Assembly (NCBI GenBank): GCA_034509925.1
Contig: CM067527.1
Span: forward strand, 12,070,001-12,134,000
Direction of reading: 5' to 3'
Source of the DNA: Hirudinaria manillensis
Taxonomy: Eukaryota > Annelida > Clitellata > Hirudinida > Hirudinidae
Length of the DNA stretch: 64,000 bases
Below the pieces are notes generated by a model. That model worked only from the letters and a program-made list of their open reading frames with translations, did not search any database and was not told where the DNA came from. The position numbers and the translations under genes are program-made. Each line of letters starts with the position of its first letter. Positions within the stretch are counted from its first letter, which is position 1. Shown piece after piece: positions 1 through 22,100 of this stretch.

Positions 1-687
1 GATACGTCTGCCAGAGAAATAATAATAATAATAATAATTGAAAACAATCCTCACTCACAGTCAACACTATTTTGTATTGATTGTATTGTATGTAAGGTTG
101 TATTCCACTCAGGGCAGAACATCAGTCAAGAATGAATGCAACAGTTATAACTATGTAAATCAAGACTACGTAATAAGCTGCATAATTAAGATACGTTTGT
201 CAAAGAAATAATAATAATAATAATAATAATAATTCAAAACAATCCTCACTCACAGTCAAGACTCGTATTGATTGTATTGTATGTAAGGTTGTATTCCACT
301 TAGGGCAGAACATCAGTCAAGAATGAATGCAACAGTTATAACTATGTAAATCAAGACTACGTAATAAGCTGCATAATCATGATACGTCTGTCAAAGAAAT
401 AATAATAATAATAATAATAATATTGAAAACAATCCTCACTCACAGTCAAGACTCGTATTGATTGTATTGTATGTAAGGTTGTATTCCACTTAGGGCAGAA
501 CATCAGTCAATAATGAATGCAACAGTTATAACTATGTAAATCAAGACTACGTAATAAGCTGCATAATTAAGATACGTTTGTCAAAGAAATAATAATAATA
601 ATAATAATAATAATAATTCAAAACAATCCTCACTCACAGTCAAGACTCGTATTGATTGTATTGTATGTAAGGTTGTATTCCACTCAG

Positions 688-707
<20 letters not shown>
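1..707. repeat. ~190-bp tandem repeat carrying copies of an exon boundary
   Basis: Four head-to-tail units begin near 1, 190, 381 and 571, so the period is 189-191 bp. Each opens with a GATACGT motif, an (AAT)n tract of variable length and a shared CAATCCTCACTCACAGTCA block. Each then carries a splice-acceptor-like CCACTCAG followed by about 20 bases nearly identical to the first 20 bases of the downstream ferlin exon. Only the fourth unit runs on into the real exon, at 688. The first three diverge after the AAGAA and reach a stop in the next unit's (AAT)n tract. The array sits in the intron upstream of the first visible ferlin exon. Confidence 0.9.
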
Positions 708-10632
<9,925 letters not shown>

Positions 10633-11924
10633 CCCTTTTGGTTGCCCATTTGACGATGCCACCTTGTTCCTAAACGTCATTGCAATGATTATGTGATTAA
10701 CACATCTTAATAGGTAATGTTCATATTACGGCCATGATGAAATTAAAGCGAATGGTAATTAGTGATGGGGTGATAATGATGGTGACATGATGACATCGAT
10801 GCTCAAGACCCGATCACAAACTCCATGGCAATCCATCACTTTTAAAGCTCTCTTTTCCGATCTCAAAAACGAATTTTCTTCATCAGATTTTCAATTTTAA
10901 TCTCGTGAATATTTGCCTCTTTAAAAACAAATTTTTCGAAAACTTTTAGAACAGTTTTTTTTTTCTCGTTTTCTTCATTTCGTCAAGATTAGTTTAGACA
11001 AACCTTGAATGATGGATCGATCGTGAACGAGACGAAATTGCTTTTCCAAATTCCATGGTTATCCAGTTTTCTTCTTTAAAATCCCATGGTTGACAGGTCT
11101 TAGATACCTTTGTCTCTATTCAAAACCACAAAATCATCGATATTTTCCGGATGTGTCGCAATATTTCCAATAAATCAATACAGCTAAATGATATATTTTT
11201 CTAGTCCAATTGTCTTAAATAAATGAAACGTCGCTGGTGTTTAGCTTGTGAAACTGCTCACATTTTCAATTTATTTCTAATGAAACGATTTGTTCAAAAG
11301 TCTCTCGAGCGTTCCTCTAACATCGCCAACGAACAAGCGACTGCGAAACAAAATGGTTTCCTTTCTGTTATGCTTTTCGTCGTGAGCCGTTTTAAATGTG
11401 AATTTACATTTTCAATTTTGTCTATTGCGCCGGATTTTTGCCTTTTTCACTCTTCTTCTTTTTATCCTGTAATTTTTCAAATTCCAAGTGTCGTTCATAA
11501 ATTAGAATATGAAATAAATTATTTGATAATATATTCAGTTGTTTTGCCTGTAACATTTGTTGCATTGATTTCCACAATCTACGGTATATTAAAATATATA
11601 ATTTCGATATTATTAAACTCTTGAATTTCATATAAATAAATGTATTGCATTTAAGCACGAAAATCGATTTACGCAAATCGTCTGTTTTATTTACGAAGCA
11701 CCGATAAAATGTAAAATAAACAAGTTTTGTGGATTAGAAGTCCATGTCAAGACTTAACAATCAGCTTAATAGTTAGAATTTGGAAGCCGAAGCAATTGAC
11801 ATGAATTCTCCGATTAACATCCACGATGTTTACAATTTAAGTAAATATAAACGAAATTGAAATGTGGCACTATTGAATTATCGCACGAGATCCTAAAAAG
11901 TGTAAAAGGTTGTAAACAGAAGTT
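10633..11924. other. Ferlin 3' UTR and intergenic spacer
   Basis: This is AT-rich, non-conserved sequence after the ferlin stop codon. Candidate polyadenylation signals AATAAA occur at 11169 and again near 11216. Overlapping open frames on both strands at 11223-11676 have a biased composition and no recognisable motif. The minus-strand frame ends in a Lys-rich tail and could be a small gene, but I cannot support that. Confidence 0.5.
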
Positions 11925-12766
11925 ATGTCTGAGAGCCAGGGCCTACTGTCGAAGTTGGCGAGACTAGACCACTTCCTTGCGAAACTTCTAAGCGTGTCCA
12001 GCTCGAGCGAGAGCATCCTTGGATACCTCAGACCCTACTTCAAAAGTTTCGAGATGCTAGGATATAGTGGAATATGGATATTTGTCATACCAGTGGTGTT
12101 TTTTATGGCTCATGATCCTGTTGTGAAAGAAAAGTTACTTAACCTGCAGATTGGTTGGTTTTTTTATCCATTGGCTTCTGGATAATGAGCTTAGTGCTGG
12201 GTTCTTTTGATCTTGCTCATCAATGTTTTGTTAAACTGACTATTAAAACTATTTTAAATTACGTCAAAATCTTTCAATGTTAACAATACTTTTAGAGTAA
12301 CTCGAGAATTGCTAATTGAATTGAATATATCACAATTAAGAATACATTTCTGAGGAATTAACAACATTTCCAATGTCGTCCTGCAATTAATGATACAGCA
12401 GTCATCATGGACATAATAGTGATCGGACTTCTCAAGGTCTTGTTCCGCAGGCCCAGACCATCAGAAAACATGGACGACCACCGGTACATCTTATCGGAGA
12501 AGTATAGCATGCCGAGTGGACACTCGTCCTTCGCTGTGCTCCTCTACATATTCGTACTACTCAACTTTCAATTGTCTACATTGTGGATGGATGTTCTTAA
12601 AGTATGGGCCATTTTCGTCATGGCGTCCCGTCTGGCCATGGCGCGACATTATTTGTCTGATGTTGTTGTCGGAGGGATGATAGGTTTCATAGAAGCTCAG
12701 GTTGTCTCGCCTACTATGGTCTGGGTCAATCTGGACGACTTGAAGAAGGCATTATTCTTGGGGTAA
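11925..12766 (+). CDS. PLPP6: PAP2-superfamily lipid phosphatase, PLPP6-like, copy A
   Basis: PLPP6-type enzymes remove phosphate from isoprenoid diphosphates such as presqualene or farnesyl diphosphate in ER and nuclear membranes. Two exons, 11925-12153 and 12399-12766, join in phase 1 to 198 residues. The three PAP2 signature motifs are present: K89 with RRPRP (residues 89-97), PSGH at 115-118, and SRLAMARHYLSD at 153-164 with catalytic His160 and Asp164. Hydrophobic segments lie near residues 46-62, 78-88, 120-132 and 145-152. The protein is shorter than vertebrate PLPP6 (about 295 residues) because it lacks most of the N-terminal cytosolic extension. A possible AATAAA lies at 12948. PLPP7 is the main alternative, but that protein lacks an intact catalytic set. 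Confidence 0.88.
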
Positions 12767-13694
12767 TAGACTCCGGTGTTACTGTTCATATATCTAGTAA
12801 ACCTCATATTTATTTTGATCACTCCATGTTTATGCAATATTATTGGGTGATAGCATCACCTTCCAACTTTTATTTGTGCAACGTAGTGAATACCTTGAAT
12901 AACCAGGTCTCGAAAATATTCCTGTCGCATCTGTTGGAAGATTGGAGAATAAAAAGTTATAAAAAAATCATTTTAACTTGTATAAAATCAATCTAAATTA
13001 TTATTATATTATTATTATATATCGATAAAAGATTTTAATGAATTTGGAATCGTCAAATAACAAATGAGATTAATTAATTTGGTGGAAACACCACAATGAG
13101 TTCACGTCTAAAACATTCTTGTGTTGTTCATTAATACCATTACAATCCGAGAAGTTTAAATCTGGTTGAATATTGTCTATGAGTGATAGCAATAATAGGT
13201 CAATTACATATCAATATCTAACCTGAACTTATTTTGACTCGAAAATGCGTAAAATATAATCTTTAAACGACGTCAATGGTAAGCTTATGTGAATTTCGAA
13301 TAGAATCTGCTCTAAGAAAGTTAAGCGCCTCATATTAAATTGAATTGATTACGCATGTCAACTTTGTTTAGGTTGGAAAGAAGTTTTGGATCTGTTGGTT
13401 TGTAGGCCGGGAGTGGGGTTGTTTGTAAGTACGATGTTCTTCGGCATCAAAAGTACAAAAAAGAAATCCATTGGCGGCTAGAGTCGCCTCTAAACATTAG
13501 CAAAAGCTGGACATTTGATTTATGCAATTCGGAGGTGAAACATATTCCACGATTAAATAAATGTTATTTTGTTTATCATGCTTTCGTAGTTTTAAATTTT
13601 TTAATTTTGCTATCAATTTAACGTGTTCCTACAATTTATTTAATTCTGTTTTCTATATTTCATCTCGTCAAGGAGTTGACTCAAATCAAAAAAG
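12767..13694. other. Spacer between the two PLPP6-like genes
   Basis: AT-rich sequence holding the copy A 3' UTR, with an AATAAA at 12948-12953 preceding a short ATT repeat at 12998-13020. The remainder presumably contains the copy B promoter. I see no open frame with coding character and no mobile-element signature. Confidence 0.5.
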
Positions 13695-14358
13695 ATGTCA
13701 GAATCAGATTCTTTATTATCATATCTGGTAAAAATCGAACTGATGCTTTCAAAGCTGCTAAGCATCTCTAGCACAAATGACAGCATGATGGGGTGCCTCC
13801 GACCTCACCTAAAAACCTCTGAGATAATTGGCAACGGTGCATTGTGGCTGCTTGTCGTGCCCTTCATATTTTTCCTAACCTCTGAACACAACACCAAAGA
13901 GAAACTGCTCAACCTAGAGCTTGGTAAGGCCTTCTATATATTTTCCTGACAGATTAAGATAATATAATCTCAAGTTATTCCATACTCATTTACTATTAGC
14001 TTTGCTACTGGATTTGGCAACTGTTGGGATCTTGAAAGCCATAATCAGGCGCCCAAGGCCTCCGGACAATTTGGATGATCAAGGAAACCTCTTGTCAGAC
14101 AAGTACAGCATGCCTAGCGGTCACACTTCTCGTGCAGTTCTCGTTTATTACTTCATTCCCACGAATTTCCATGTCTCCATGATGTGGCAGGACGTCCTTA
14201 GAATTTGGGTGATTTTAGTCATCGTGTCGAGACTTGCCATGGCACGTCACTATCCCTCGGACATTATCGTGGGCGGCGTGCTGGGCTACCTGGAAGCACA
14301 AATCATCGATCCTACGGCTTTCTGGTTCAATTTGGAGAATTTCCTTTTAGCAAAATGA
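13695..14358 (+). CDS. PLPP6: PAP2-superfamily lipid phosphatase, PLPP6-like, copy B
   Basis: The gene has two exons, 13695-13923 and 14000-14358, encoding 195 residues. Exon 1 is exactly 229 nt, as in copy A, and the intron has the same phase at the same place (after LLNL.LG). This marks a tandem duplication rather than chance similarity. The active-site motifs are intact: K..IRRPRPPDN, KYSMPSGHTSRA and SRLAMARHYPSD. Shared strings include EKLLNL, MPSGH, SRLAMARHY and MGYLEAQ-like ends, while the first third and the region after PSGH have diverged. The intron is only 76 bp against 245 bp in copy A. Confidence 0.88.
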
Positions 14359-14757
14359 CTAGGATATAAATGCAAGCATTGCTTTAAGGCACTCACAAGT
14401 GCTAAGTAAGTTCTAACCAACTTGAGTTTAGTATAGCAAATCAAAATTCAGTTCCTATCTTTGAGAGAAACATCTGGTCTGTGCTCGTACTGATTAAAAG
14501 TATGTGTTGATTAGCATTGCTTTGTCAGTGGTGTTTGGTAAAATTAAGAAGGGATTGCAATTTTTGTTGGCCTATATATTGTCTTTATAAATATAAAATA
14601 TTGGCTTAGAAGATCAAAATAATCAATAATGGTGAGCATAGCAACAGTCCCTGTGACTGACAAGACAAGAAAGACACATATATGTAACAACTGATACAAT
14701 TACCTAACACGATATCATCACATTTGTACGTTAAAGACAATGACTCATAATGAACTA
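14359..14757. other. Convergent 3' spacer between PLPP6-like copy B and PTRH1
   Basis: AT-rich sequence separating two genes that face each other tail to tail. It must contain both 3' UTRs. I find no canonical AATAAA close to either stop codon and no coding signal. Confidence 0.45.
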
Positions 14758-16511
14758 TCAAGACAATAAGTCGGTCAATTGAGTCGCACACTGCTTTCCA
14801 AGATTCTTTTCCACTCTTTTGAGCAACAACTTGAGACAATCCTCCATTTGTCTTTCAATCAATTCATTCTCTTCTTCCTCCCAACCACTCAGCACGTAGT
14901 CAGCTACGTCACTTTTGTCTGCTGGTCGGTCAATGCCAATTAAGAGACGACTCATGACCTGGAACAGTGGATAATAGCATACAGAATTGGTTACCATAGA
15001 TTTTTTTACAGAAACGGCTAGATAGACATCTAGAGCAAGAATGTTATTATTTTCCCTAATTGTTGTATGTTGGAAAACATCTTTAATGAATTAAATTAAC
15101 TGGTTAATTAATGTGTTAAGGTCCCACATGATGTTCAAGTCTCAAGGTAATAAATAAAAGTGGATTCAAATCCAACATGGTGGCACAACCACCATTGAGC
15201 CCGAGCATATGTAAATGTAATGACATGCATGATGCAGCTAATAAAACACTTTCAAAAGTAAGATGTCCGTAGAGTTATAAGAAAAATTCTGAAAATCGAC
15301 TGCTGGCAATGTTGATGGGATTTCTTAAACTCACATTTGTCTGGAAGCAGTCAGCTACTGATCTCACCCCGTTGTGTCCTCTGCAATGAACACATAATAT
15401 TAATTAAAAATTTGCATGAATATTGAGGCATGAATATGTTTGATGACACCCGTCACAAAATTATTAGAGTGCAATAAGGATGACCTCAACCTACCTAGCA
15501 CTTCCTCCTTCCTTGATTGAGAATTTTCCTACTGGTTTGTCGAGTTCATCCTGGATGAGGAAGATATTTTCAGGCTTCGTGTCAAAGTATTTGGCTGTGA
15601 ATGGGAAATATCGGCCATTTTGGAATCGTGTTATTGTCTAGCCCTAAACCCATATTAGTTTAATTACTTTATTGTAATTAAAAATATTCATGTCTCAAAT
15701 ACAAAACAAAAATACAACCTTCCTAAAACAAAATTACATAATTTGAGTTCATACTTATTGGAAATCAGTAACAGTTTTTTATTTATTTATTTATGTAAAC
15801 ATCCTTATGAAGGATCTTATGCAACAGTAAAATGATCACATGCGAAGTAACCAACATTTGAAAACAAGATTACAAGGAGTAATGCAGGAACCAAACCTGT
15901 TTTCAATATGGACTTCCCATTCAAATTCATTGGAAGAGTTGACTTAATAAGGATCATGTTTATTGAGTGGATTGGCTCCTCCCCTTCCATGGAAACCCCA
16001 GCATTTCCTGATGGAGAGAGGTCATTTGGTCCCACTTCCAGTGTCTTAACAGCTATGTAGGCTTTGAATTCTGAACGTTTTACCCATGGACTATCCAGTT
16101 TTTTGGCTAAATAATCCACAGCCTTCATGCCAACACTGTGCCTTGTGTCTGGAATATCTAGATTGCCCAAGCCACATATCTGTTTTGAAAAATCATAAGA
16201 TTCACTCAGTGATGTTATTGTTATAATTATTATGGGTAGGAAGTTAATTCAACAGCAATTACGCCAAAGATATAGTTTAAAAAATCGTTTAATTGAAGGG
16301 CTATATCATGAATAAATTTCACTAAAAGAAAATCTGATGTCAAATTAACATTAAGCTTAAACATGAATTTTACAAATGAGATTGTTACCATCACGGAGGG
16401 AAGACTTTTATTAATCGTTATTACTTCTTTGACCGGCATGCCGGCGTTTGGTTGGAATAGTTTTGCTAGAAAAGATATTAAGCTTCGGCAGTGACTTCGA
16501 ATGGCCAACAT
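14758..16511 (-). CDS. PTRH1: Peptidyl-tRNA hydrolase, PTH1/PTRH1 family
   Basis: The enzyme hydrolyses the ester bond of peptidyl-tRNAs released from stalled ribosomes and recycles the tRNA. Five minus-strand exons, 16511-16389, 16179-15892, 15637-15495, 15380-15335 and 14958-14758, join to 266 residues. Conserved PTH catalytic and binding residues are all visible: Asn47 in CGLGN, catalytic His55 in DTRHSVG, Met125-Asn126 in PMNLNG, the QDELDKP aspartates near 167-170, and Asn188 in GHNGVRS. The motif SRLLIGIDRP follows near the C-terminus. The first exon encodes a basic, Arg/Ser-rich start (MLAIRSHCRS), consistent with mitochondrial import. An extra loop of about 20 residues precedes the MNLNG strand. 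The exon 2/3 junction is the least certain: I chose the GT that keeps the frame. Confidence 0.88.
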
Positions 16512-17109
16512 GGTTCAAAGGTGTTCAGTAGATCATGGAAGTCCAAGTATCATTAATTATATCTTAATTAAGTTCGTCGCAGAAATCCTTCCCAACAGGC
16601 CAACCGTGCTCACAACAACCAAGCTATTTTGATACGACCATAGATATTTAAAAGTACTCAGTATTCGAACAAATAATTTTTACAAATCCCTTAAGAATCA
16701 AACGCAATTAAAATGTTTTAATGCACACCAAAATATTTATACCAGTCATTAATAATAGCTCAATAGTCTTTTCGAACGTAGGTCAAGTAATTTAGCTCAA
16801 ATAAGTATTTTCTTTTTATATAACATAGAATAATGCGCAGACTGCACATCGGCATATCCCAACCGTCCGAGCCAATACCCACTAACTCAATTAAAACTAA
16901 TTTAATAAAGAACTCACAAACAACACACCATTGTATCAATTCACAAATGACAGAATCTTCGATCAAACGCGAATGAGCGCTTGCATCACATTCGATCATT
17001 AGAAATTCTTAAACATCATAACAAAACGTGGAGACATATAGAGGTTGTGACAAATTTAATTCAAAACATAATTTTAACAATAGACAATCATGTCCTAATC
17101 TACCACAAT
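16512..17109. other. PTRH1 upstream region and EIF3J 3' UTR
   Basis: Both flanking genes are on the minus strand, so this stretch contains the end of the EIF3J transcript and the PTRH1 promoter. It is AT-rich with short open frames of low complexity. I recognise no regulatory motif or repeat. Confidence 0.45.
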
Positions 17110-18801
17110 CTACATGTAATCATCAAAGTCATCAAAGTTGGTTGCACCCCTGCTCTGTTCAAAAACATCAACTTCCTTAGGAGCTTGGATTACCTTCTTG
17201 ACTTTCTTCTTACTTTTGACATTCTGAAATGAATCACAAATGTAATGTTTAGAAATGGAGAAATCCATCATTCTTATTGATTTTATGGAAAACAACAGCT
17301 TTATTATACAAGTTACTTATTTAATTAATATAAAATATTTCATTGGGCTGAATAATTAAACATAAGGAAACAAATAGGTTTAATAAATATAAATAAAAAT
17401 AAAGTATATTTAGCACAATATAAATCTATAAAATGCCATACAAAATATTTTGTATGCAGATTACTATAAGCATTGACTCTGACCTTTGATTGCTTGGACT
17501 TTTCATTGGACAGAGCACTCATGCTGTCTGAGATTTTCTTCAAGGAGTCTAGGTCAACTGATGGACAAAATGTTTAATTAATCATACTTAAATACCTTTT
17601 AAAATCATAATTAAACTTAAACTTAAATGAGCATAATTCTGTCAACCAACCATCTTTGCATAGCATCTTGACCATTTCTTCCAAGAACCCAACATAATGC
17701 TTTGACGTCTGCAAACCAACAGCTAATATTAATTATTATTGTATTATATCATTAATTATAATTATTAATATAAGTTACTGTAAGGCAGTTTCAAGACGAA
17801 TAAATCAAGATTATGTAACCATCTTTGTCAAAAATTATCATTAACAAAAAACTTCACAGAAACTAACACTAAATCTAGTGATTTTGTATCTCAGAAGATT
17901 CTTGAACTTCTCCATTCCGTCGCTGTTGGTCGGTTCAAAGGTGTCGATGGATTCCCTCAAACCTGCCGTGACCTCGGATTCGACGTTGCTCGGACACAGA
18001 AACTCCTGGCGAGGAGGTGGCGAATTTAAATATTTATGTAATTAAATTATATATTTAATGAGTACATTTGCATGCAACACAGCAAACATTTATGATAAGC
18101 TAAATAGCATGTTGGTCAACCAAATTACCTCGGTCTCATCTTTCTGATCTTCTTTTTCCAACTTGTTTTGCTGAGTTATTTCGCTTGCAACAACTACAAT
18201 CGAATGGCATGCTTGTATAAAAATGAAATTGAAAAGAACAAACAAAAGTTTGATAAGAATGTATTCAGTATTCCATATATATCCACAAAACATATTCATT
18301 CTTCATTACCTTGGGGCTTCTCTTCTTCACTACCTTGAGGCTTCTCTTCTTCACTATCATCGTCCCATTTGTCCTATGAAGGTAGAACCCATTTAATGAT
18401 AAATGTTATTTTAATTGATTCCATTTCTGACATAAATATTCAGCATTTATAAACATTCACTTGAAAATTAAAAGCGTTCAAAGTGGTAATCTCCTCAAAA
18501 CAATGTGAAATGGCTTATAAAAAATTAAAATCGTATATTGCATTGTTGGTGATATAACGTATGCTTACAAAAGGTCCCAATTAGAGGAGTATATGATTGA
18601 TACAATATCATGATAGATTACGTTCCAATGATAAACCGGCAAGCCATTTACCTTCACAACCTCCTCTTCGCTTTCAAAAGCACGATCTTCCCAGTCATCA
18701 GCTGCAAAATCAATCGTTCGGATAAACACAACGTTTTTTGTTGGTAAAAGTAGATTTAAAACAATTTTCATATATGTCAAAGTAGAGTAATACTCACCCA
18801 T
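17110..18801 (-). CDS. EIF3J: Eukaryotic translation initiation factor 3 subunit J
   Basis: eIF3j associates loosely with the eIF3 complex and binds the 40S decoding centre, influencing mRNA recruitment and subunit recycling. Eight minus-strand exons, 18801-18798, 18701-18652, 18373-18310, 18193-18129, 18005-17868, 17708-17651, 17557-17484 and 17223-17110, join to 188 residues. Recognisable blocks are the acidic MADDWEDRAFE start, DKWDDDSEEE, the FEPTNSDGMEKFKNLLRYKIT core helix, YVGFLEEMVKMLCKD, VDLDSLKKISDSMSALSNEK, a Lys-rich tract, and an aromatic-acidic C-terminus NFDDFDDYM like that of metazoan eIF3j. It is shorter than the human protein (258 residues), mainly in the charged N-terminal half. 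The first coding exon is only ATGG. Confidence 0.9.
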
Positions 18802-19109
18802 AACAAATCTTGATTTTATAGGTTAAAGATAGTATAAATGCAGCAAGAGGCAGAAAAACTATCGCACAGACGTCAGAAGCCAACTTACGTTTTATCGTTT
18901 ATTATTTACAAAGAACTTTAACAACGCGGCTTAAAACTTACAATGTATTCATATTACAATATTATTTAATTAACTTTTGTAAATTTAAAAATTTATTCAT
19001 TACAAAAAATATTGCCATTTTAAGAGGATTAGAGTTGCTTGGAAGACACATCTCTACCGCATAATGGGACGCAAGTCATAGGTAAATAGTTCACATCTCA
19101 AAGAAGCTG
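18802..19109. promoter_or_regulatory. Bidirectional promoter region between EIF3J and VPS33B
   Basis: The EIF3J start codon (minus strand, 18801) and the VPS33B start codon (plus strand, 19110) are 308 bp apart and point away from each other. No separate spacer exists, so both promoters and both 5' UTRs must share this stretch. A GC-richer patch with GACGTCAG lies near 18870 and could be a CRE-like element. No TATA box is obvious. Confidence 0.7.
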
Positions 19110-22100
19110 ATGGCTGGAAAATTCAGTTCTATTGGTCTTCCTAAGACTGACCTGATAAAGCTCCACGCTGAAAATGTCATCGGAAATAAGTTGGACAAAG
19201 TGAGCTGAATTATTTTGCAGAACATTAAACTCTAATTCAAAAAGTAATTAGTTGTGCCACAGTTATGTAATTGCATTCTAGTTTTATCTCTTCTCAGATA
19301 ACTTAAAGTATGATTCCATAATAGGTCGCAATATGACATGATTTCACATCTTCTCAAAAAGCAAAAAGGCAGGCAGATAAATATAAAGCATTGTAATCAT
19401 AAATAGTTCTAAAATGTTTCCATCCAGATTCATGGCTCCAAAGATATCGTCTTGGACCAAGATCTTATGTCCCCTCTTGATAGGATAATGGGGGCTTCTG
19501 CACTTAAGGTTGATGGAATTTTTATAAATTTAGTTGTTCAATATTCATATATTGTTATTTTTGGGTGCTATCTCTTATAAATGTTGGTCTCCATTTTTGT
19601 TTTAATGTGAAGGCACACAACGTAGACAAAATATTCAAGTTGGAAAATCCGACTGCTCCTATTCGACGTTCTACAAAGTGAGTGCCATGTCAGTGACATT
19701 ATGTCATAAGTTAAAGGTATTAATGGAGACTGTTGATGTTATTTACAAGTGATAGGAATAAAAACATTATGCCAACGATCACCTCTGGTATATTTTAAGC
19801 TAAACATAAAAACAATTCAAATCAAGTGAGGATTCTTTATCAATTTAATAACATAACAAGATGAAACTGTAGTGGATCATTGAAGATTTACATTAGCATT
19901 AAATCAATTGCTAGGAGAGTTTACATAGTAAGGAGCAAGCCTCAGCTGATGAGGACCATCTCAGGGCAGATCATTCTGGACAGAGGTGCAGGCGTCCAAT
20001 GCCAGTACATCATTCTTATGGTGCCAAGGAAGGTAGGATCGAGCGAACGGAGGAAGGAAAGGACGACCGACTTGACTTTCATATTAACCGATTCTCGATC
20101 GTTTTGATATTAAACATGCATGGGAAATGAAATTCAGAAGAATTCATGGAGAAAATTTAGGATTTCCTGTAATTTATTAAAAAAAAATCATATTTTTTTC
20201 AACTTTATTTTCCAGCTGCACTTATGCGAGAAGATATTGGAGGAGGAAGGTGTCTATGGATACGTGACTCTCGATGATCTTCCGATCAATTTGATCGTCA
20301 TCGATGAAGACATATTGTCTCTCGAGTCCAAGTCTTTCTATAGATCTTACTTTCTGGTTGGTGCTGGATTGAAATTACAAAACCGATATCATTACCATCA
20401 TCGTTATAATCATCATTATCATCACCACTACCATTATCATCATCAGCATCATCGTTTCTAAGGACAAAGATCAGACGGGCCTGCACGAAGTGGCTCAATC
20501 CCTGTGCGACATTCAGGACATCTATGGGAATTTTGACAACGTGTTCTGCATCGGAAGCTGTTCGCAGGTTGCTATCATTGAGCGCAAAGTTTAGAATTAT
20601 AATCTTAATAATCATAATTTATTTCTTGATTAATTAAAATTAATTAATTAATTTGGCATTTGTTGCCGATTATACGTTAAACTTTAAATATTAATCGTTA
20701 GTGATTTTCGGTTTCACAGAAAGTCGATCACTTGAAGAGCCTGTTGGACCTCAGAGGGGAAAGGTCAAAATTTGGGTCAAAGTCTGACCTCAAGAGCTCC
20801 AATCCAATGACAAAAGCTGGCCACTTCACGCATCTCATTATGGTGGATAGAGGTGATGATGATAGTGCTGGTGATGCCAATGATGATGATGATGATGATG
20901 ATTTAACAAACTCTTCGTGAATTCACGACTATAAACTCCGTAACTTTGTTTGCTTTGCTGGTCGGGTTGATTATTCGTTCATTTATTATGTTAATTTATG
21001 ATATTAATTTATTATGTTAATTTATGCAGACATAGACCTCGTGACGCCACTATGCTCCCAAGTGACCTACGAGGGTCTCATTGATGACACGCTCGACGTA
21101 AACTGTGGTGAGTTCCATCCATCCGTCCACCCATTCATCCACTCACCCACCCATCCATTTATCCAACTACCCATCCATCCACCTACCCATCCATCCATCT
21201 ATCCATCCATCCATCTATCCACCCACCCATCCATCTATCCATCCATCCATCTATCCACCCACCCATCCATCCATCTATCCACCCACCCATCCATCCATCT
21301 ATCCACCCACCCATCCATCCATCTATCTACCCATCCATCCATCTGCCAATCATTATCATCATTTCAACTTTTATCATCTTCTCTTCATCATCAGGATACG
21401 TTCAGCTCGGTCCAGAAGTTACCAACTTACAGAAGTCAACAAAAGTCCTGCTGAATTCAAAGGATAAGGTTGGAATTAAACACTTCTAAAATGGTGATCA
21501 TTGAAATGTGATCATTATTAATGAAATATTATTATTTTTATTATTATTATTATAAATGATTAATTATGTTATTAAAGTTATTAGTAAATATAACCAGTTG
21601 TTCCAAGAGATTCGAGACAGGCACTTCTCCAACGTCTCCATGTTCCTCAGTGCCAAAGCCAAAGAACTGCGCCAAGGATACGAGGTGTTGACGATTATGA
21701 TAATGGTGTCGATGTTTATTATGCAATTATGTCTTAATTTTAATATTAATAATAATAATAGTTAATTTATATAGCGCCATATGCGTAGCGTCGGAGGCGC
21801 TTTGTGTGAATCTTCTGTTTCTAATTTCTAATTAATTTATTTAATATTAATTAATATTAATTTGTTTAATATTAATTAGCCAATGAATATTCAATGATTA
21901 CGCTAATGAGAGGTGATAATCTACCGTTGTTGTCGAACGACCTTGTTGTCATCGTTGCCATAGAAACGCAAGACTTTGGACCTCCCGGGAACGAAGGAGT
22001 TCGTCCAAAATGAACTGAAGGGTCTCCTGAGCCAACACAACTCCCTGTCCATACGTGGGCAGTTCTGATTATGGTGGTGATGATAGTGATGGTGATGATG

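Noticed and set aside
11223-11676. Open frames of 133 (+) and 84 (-) residues in the ferlin 3' spacer
   Set aside because: Low-complexity AT-rich sequence with opposite-strand overlap and no motif. The minus-strand Lys-rich end is suggestive, but not enough to annotate.
21014-21467. Open frames of His-Pro-Ser-Ile repeats (120-146 residues)
   Set aside because: The reading frame only joins two short VPS33B exons through the ATCC minisatellite intron; splice sites at 21107 and 21395 remove it.
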